A stretch of DNA of 9,742 bases, taken from Gemmatimonadota bacterium (GTDB lineage: Bacteria; ARS69). The stretch's first letter is position 1. Every line of letters begins with the position of its first letter. Positions 6,151-9,742 of this stretch are shown one piece after another. The notes beneath the pieces are model-generated. The model saw nothing but the letters and a program-made list of their open reading frames with translations. It searched no databases and was not told where the DNA came from. Where the stretch lies: contig JAGQIB010000404.1 of NCBI GenBank assembly GCA_020431545.1, positions 1-9,742 of the forward strand. The letters run 5' to 3'. The translations under genes were made by a program, and so were the position numbers.

Positions 6151-9100
6151 CTAGCGCGGATCTCCGGCCGCCACCGGAGAAGCGACGTCATCGATCCCCG
6201 CCGGCCCGCCGCTCGTCCCCGACCCCTCGGTCCGGTACACCCAGGCGCCCCGGGCGACGGCGATCGAGTGGCCGGCCGCGGGGAGCGCATCGATGAGACG
6301 TCGCACCTCTTCCTCGATCGGCGCGCCGTCCCGGACTCCGCCCGCCGCGGCCACCGCGTCGGCCCGGATCAGGAGGCAGGCCGGGTCGAGGGCGTCCACC
6401 GACGTGAGATGGCCGCGGTGCCGCCGCCGACGTTTCTCCGCAAAGCGCGCGGCACGACGCGGCTCGCCCGGGAGGCGCACGCGCTGCGCGCCCCGCCCCA
6501 GGTTGCCGGTCGCCGCCAGCGCCCCGATCTCCGGATGGGCGCGCATCACCTGCACCATCTCCTGCAGCGCGTCGTCGGTGAGCAGGATGTCGGGCGCGAC
6601 GAGCAACGTCTCGCCGCCGCGCGCGAGTGACGCGGCGAGATCGCCCCCGCGCGCGAACACGGGCAGTTCGCCGACGTGTCCGTAGCGACGGAACAGACGC
6701 TCCACCGCCTCGCCCGGCGCGCCGCCGATCACGCCGACATGCAGCCGGTGCGTGCCGGGCGCGGGCTCGGCCGCGGGCCCGGCTGCACGCGAGCCGGCGG
6801 CGCCGGTCGATCGCGCCGTTCCGTTCGACTCCCCGCTCGCGACCCGCTCTCGCCAGCCGCCGCCCTCGGGGTGAAACACATAGGCCGTCTCGACTCCCGG
6901 AATCGGGACCCTCGGACGGCGCGGCCTCGTGACGAGCGACTCGAACGGATAGGAGCCGAGCTCCGCCGACGGATCCATCTCCCACTTCGCCTTGAAGATC
7001 TCGAAGTTCCGTTCCATGGCCTCCCGGTAGTCGATCTTCTCGCCCGCGAACGTGCGGCTGCCCACGTGGTGCACGAACACGTCGAGCGCGTAGCGCGCGG
7101 AGAATCCGGCCTGGGCGGCCCGGAGGCAGAAGTCGTCATCCTCGAAGTTGCCGAGCCCGAACACGGGATCGAACCCGCCGATCGCGTCGATCAGCGTGCG
7201 GCGCACGAGCCAGCAGAACGCCGGCAGGCGTCGCGCGGCGTGGCTCTGTCCGGCGAACTCCGCCGCCCGCTCGAGCGCGAACGCGTCGAGCTCGTCGAGA
7301 TCCCCGTAGCCCGGTTGCGCCAGTACCTGCGGCCCGCTCGCGTAGTTCGTCATCGGACCCACGATCCCGCAGTCCGGGTGATCGTCCAGTACGTCGAGGA
7401 GGCCGGTGAGCCAGCCGCTCGTGACCACGGTGTCGTTGTTCAGCAGCACGATCTCGCGTCCGTGCGCGGCCGCGATTCCGGCATTGCAGCCGGCCCCGAA
7501 GCCGCGATTCCCGAGGTTCTCGAGCAGGAGCACGTGCGGCCGAGAGGCCGCCCAGTCGGCGACCCACTTCACGGTGCCGTCGGTCGAACCGTTGTCGACC
7601 ACGACGATCTCGTGCGGCTCCGGCGTGTGGCGTTCGATCGACTCCAGGCACCGCTGCGTGTGCGGAAGCTGGTTTCGTGTGAGGATCACGATCGACGCGC
7701 TCGGGCGGGAAGCGTTGCCTTCGGTCTGCAGCGCGGCTCGATTCGGACTCCACGGACGAATTCGCCCTTGCCCCGTGGGGGTGAGCTTCCCGTCCGGGTC
7801 GGTCGCGAAGTCGACCGGCACCTTGCCCATCCAGCGGGAGGAGAGCAGGCGCTCGTTCTCGCCCACGCGCGTGAAGCGCTCGGGACCGGACATCGACTCG
7901 TGGTGCGTGAGAACGCTCGCGGGCTGATAGACGACCCGCGCGCCCCGGGCGCCGGCCTGGAGGCAGAGATCGACGTCCTCGTATCCGTTCCAGAAGAACG
8001 TGTCGAACCCGCCGATCGAATCGAACAGGGAGCGTCGGATCAGCAGGCAGGCCCCCGTCACCACCGGGACCTCGTGCGCGACGTTCACCTCCGGCGCATC
8101 GGCGGGGACTCCGTAGTGCAGATGGAACGCCACGAGCGGGATCCTGGACGGACGCGTCGCGAGCGCGACGCCGGCGTGCTGCACCAGGCCATCCGGGAAC
8201 AGGAGCTTCGCGCCGACCACACCGACCGTCGGATCCTCGAGCGTTTCCAGCAGCGGCTCGAGCCACCCGGCGTGCGCCTCGGTATCGTTGTTCAGAAACA
8301 GCAGGTTCGGTGTGGCAGCCAGCGCCGCACCCTGGTTGCACGCCGTGGCGAAGCCGAGGTTCTTCTCGTTCCGCACGATCTTCACGTTTCCGTCGAGGCG
8401 CGCGAGCAGGTCCGGAGTGGAGTCCTTCGAGGCGTTGTCGACGAGGATCACCTCGAACGAGCCTTCCGGCGTGTTCGCCGCCAGGGACTCCAGACACTTC
8501 GCGGTGAGGTCGACCCGACCGTAGAGCGGGATCACGATCGACACCCGCGGATCGCCCTCCGGCGTGTCGTGGTCCCGGACGATCGTGGTGCCTTCCCGCT
8601 CCAGAAGGTCGCGGAGGCTCGCGTTCGCCGGTGACGCCGGGGCGATCGCCGGCCCGGCCGCCTCGCGCGAGGCCACCGCGGTCGCGAGGTGCTCCTCCAG
8701 GTCCCGCACGCGGTCGCGCAGTCGCGCCGCGCGCACCGTGCGCTCCTGGAGCAACTGGACCGTCGTGCGATTCCCGGCCGAGACGCGCTCGGCCCAGGGG
8801 AAGAACAGCCCCCCCGCTTCCGCGAACGAGTACGCCACCCGATCGAGAGCGTTGCCGTCGTCCGCGAGCAGCGCGTCGGTGACTTCCCGGTTCCAGGCGG
8901 GCAGCGGATCCTCGGACGAGCGATGGTGACGCATCGAGGGATCCAGGAACGTGTCGACCTCGGTCGCCACGGATTCGAGCGGGTTCGGCCACGCGATGCG
9001 CAGCTCGGAAGCGACCCGACCCATCACGTCGCGCCAGTCGCCGAGAAGATCGCCGTACCAGAGCGAGCTGCGGACGCTGCCGCGCGTCGCGCGCTCGGCG

Positions 9101-9591
9101 ACGAGCACGTGCTCGAGCCACAGCAGGTGCGCGAAGCCCGAGTCCATGTGCTCGCGTCGCGCGAGCGAGGCCGCGACTTCGCGCGAGTCGCGGTGCGCGA
9201 GCAGGAACCGCGGCGTCACGCCGAGCTCCTCGAGGACGGGCGCCCAGAGCGGAAGCAGGCGACAGAGACGCGGGTCCTTCACGGCCCAGAGCGCGGTGTC
9301 CCCGAACTCCCTTTCGAGGAGATCCCGGAGCTGCCGCCGCACGGGCGCGAGGTCGGGTCCGCGAAGACGCTCCGCGTCGATCGGTCGCGGGTCGTCCCAG
9401 GTGCGGCCGAGCTGCGCGAGCGCGTCGTCGTGCAGGGAGACGATGTCGGCGTGTTCCCAGTAGCCCTTGGGGTTCGCGGGGCTCGGTGGCATCAGGTTCG
9501 AGCCAAGGTCTGCGCCGAGCAGGTGCAGGACTCGGGTCAGCGCGGACGTACCGCTCCGGTGCATCCCGAGGACGAGAATCGCGGTCGACAT
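6151..9591 (-). CDS. Sulfotransferase-like/GT2/GT2 multidomain glycan-modifying protein
   Basis: The 1146-residue protein starts at ATG 9591, with AGGAGG 4 nt upstream. Residues 1 to about 270 are a P-loop sulfotransferase-like domain: VLGMHRSGTSALTR (7-20) matches the 5'-phosphosulfate loop, KGYWEH (42-47), VKDPRLCRLLPLW (104-116), and HRDSREVAASL (133-143) resembles the 3'-phosphate motif. A charged helix (about 278-305) leads to GT2 domain 1 (about 349-600): VSIVIPLYGR, DNASKDST, FLNNDTEAHAGWL with Asp436, YEDVDLCLQ. GT2 domain 2 (about 632-880) has ASIVILTRN, VDNGSTDGT, LLNNDTVVTSGWL with Asp720 and FEDDDFCLRA. An Ala/Gly/Pro linker (about 915-948) precedes a tail (950-1130) that looks like a degenerate GT-A half. 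No signal peptide or membrane segment is evident, so it is probably cytoplasmic. It likely adds sugars, and perhaps sulfate, to a surface polysaccharide or glycoprotein. Donors and acceptors are unknown. Confidence 0.93.
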   Translation of the reverse strand: MSTAILVLGMHRSGTSALTRVLHLLGADLGSNLMPPSPANPKGYWEHADIVSLHDDALAQLGRTWDDPRPIDAERLRGPDLAPVRRQLRDLLEREFGDTALWAVKDPRLCRLLPLWAPVLEELGVTPRFLLAHRDSREVAASLARREHMDSGFAHLLWLEHVLVAERATRGSVRSSLWYGDLLGDWRDVMGRVASELRIAWPNPLESVATEVDTFLDPSMRHHRSSEDPLPAWNREVTDALLADDGNALDRVAYSFAEAGGLFFPWAERVSAGNRTTVQLLQERTVRAARLRDRVRDLEEHLATAVASREAAGPAIAPASPANASLRDLLEREGTTIVRDHDTPEGDPRVSIVIPLYGRVDLTAKCLESLAANTPEGSFEVILVDNASKDSTPDLLARLDGNVKIVRNEKNLGFATACNQGAALAATPNLLFLNNDTEAHAGWLEPLLETLEDPTVGVVGAKLLFPDGLVQHAGVALATRPSRIPLVAFHLHYGVPADAPEVNVAHEVPVVTGACLLIRRSLFDSIGGFDTFFWNGYEDVDLCLQAGARGARVVYQPASVLTHHESMSGPERFTRVGENERLLSSRWMGKVPVDFATDPDGKLTPTGQGRIRPWSPNRAALQTEGNASRPSASIVILTRNQLPHTQRCLESIERHTPEPHEIVVVDNGSTDGTVKWVADWAASRPHVLLLENLGNRGFGAGCNAGIAAAHGREIVLLNNDTVVTSGWLTGLLDVLDDHPDCGIVGPMTNYASGPQVLAQPGYGDLDELDAFALERAAEFAGQSHAARRLPAFCWLVRRTLIDAIGGFDPVFGLGNFEDDDFCLRAAQAGFSARYALDVFVHHVGSRTFAGEKIDYREAMERNFEIFKAKWEMDPSAELGSYPFESLVTRPRRPRVPIPGVETAYVFHPEGGGWRERVASGESNGTARSTGAAGSRAAGPAAEPAPGTHRLHVGVIGGAPGEAVERLFRRYGHVGELPVFARGGDLAASLARGGETLLVAPDILLTDDALQEMVQVMRAHPEIGALAATGNLGRGAQRVRLPGEPRRAARFAEKRRRRHRGHLTSVDALDPACLLIRADAVAAAGGVRDGAPIEEEVRRLIDALPAAGHSIAVARGAWVYRTEGSGTSGGPAGIDDVASPVAAGDPR

Positions 9592-9595
9592 CGGG

Positions 9596-9601
9596 CCTCC
9601 T
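9596..9601 (-). promoter_or_regulatory. Shine-Dalgarno for the sulfotransferase/GT2 gene
   Basis: AGGAGG on the minus strand lies 4 nt before ATG at 9591. The start also places the sulfotransferase P-loop at residue 7, as usual in this family. Confidence 0.75.
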
Positions 9602-9647
9602 GGGCTCGAAGGGACCGTGCGCGGGGTGCGGAGCCGGATGAGGCACG

Positions 9648-9672
9648 GATCGGGAAGTCTGATCTCCCGATC
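9648..9672. repeat. Inverted repeat upstream of the glycan cluster
   Basis: GATCGGGA (9648-9655) and TCCCGATC (9665-9672) are perfectly complementary, with a 9-nt loop. The site is about 57 bp upstream of the GT2 start, so it may be an operator or leader hairpin. It could also be the terminator of a gene outside the window, though no T-tract follows on the minus strand. The rest of 9592-9742 shows no gene and no convincing promoter. Confidence 0.45.
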
Positions 9673-9742
9673 GGCCGTTTCGTTGCCGGATTTGAGCGGT
9701 TCTGGGCGTCCTTCGTCGCGAATGGCCCGGCGCCATCCGGGG

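Noticed and set aside
6676..8634. 652-codon plus-strand open frame opposite the GT2 fusion
   Set aside because: It is antisense to clear GT2 motifs and has no recognisable domain or supported start.
7136..9736. 866-codon minus-strand frame overlapping the GT2 fusion
   Set aside because: It is an out-of-frame arginine-rich reading; the other minus-strand frame carries all the motifs.
1..9742. CRISPR array, tRNA, rRNA, insertion sequence or phage genes
   Set aside because: No regularly spaced repeats, cloverleaf-like genes, transposase motifs or terminal inverted repeats with target duplications were seen.

Overview
The window is very GC-rich and densely coding, with short intergenic gaps and strong Shine-Dalgarno sequences, so it is bacterial. 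The protease ends in a FlgD-like/type A sorting-like beta domain (GPNPSRGG ... GVYFVRLE ... KVVRMN). Together with a lipoprotein and a LytS/LytTR-type two-component pair, this suggests a high-GC Gram-negative lineage outside the well-studied phyla, for example Candidatus Eisenbacteria or another FCB-related group. That placement is inference; no rRNA or marker gene is present to settle it.

Layout from left to right. (1) Positions 1-760, minus: a class I SAM-dependent methyltransferase of the RlmI-like (COG1092-type) group, cut by the left edge. (2) Positions 761-942: a divergent intergenic region with several repeats. (3) Positions 943-1320, plus: a small lipoprotein, the only plus-strand gene. 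(4) Positions 1321-1409: a convergent gap with nested inverted repeats and a perfect 20-bp palindrome that includes the protease stop codon. (5) Positions 1410-4073, minus: an 887-aa secreted subtilisin-like (S8) protease with an I9-like propeptide and C-terminal beta domains. (6) Positions 4074-4270: a 197-bp gap with a candidate promoter and a direct repeat. (7) Positions 4271-9591, minus: a tight cluster transcribed as sulfotransferase/glycosyltransferase fusion, then sensor kinase, then LytTR response regulator. (8) Positions 9592-9742: upstream region of that cluster with an inverted repeat.

How the genes may work together: the three right-hand genes have a 9-nt gap between the first two and a 4-base stop/start overlap between the last two, so they are probably co-transcribed. 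The first is an 1146-residue protein joining a PAPS-type sulfotransferase-like domain, two full GT2 glycosyltransferase domains and what looks like a worn third GT-A half-domain, which points to building or decorating a surface glycan. The kinase/regulator pair could control surface or glycan genes, and the downstream protease is a plausible but unproven target. Methyltransferase and lipoprotein look like ordinary housekeeping or envelope genes. I see no phage, transposon, CRISPR array, tRNA or rRNA. The most unusual item is the multi-domain sulfotransferase-GT2-GT2 fusion translationally linked to a two-component system.
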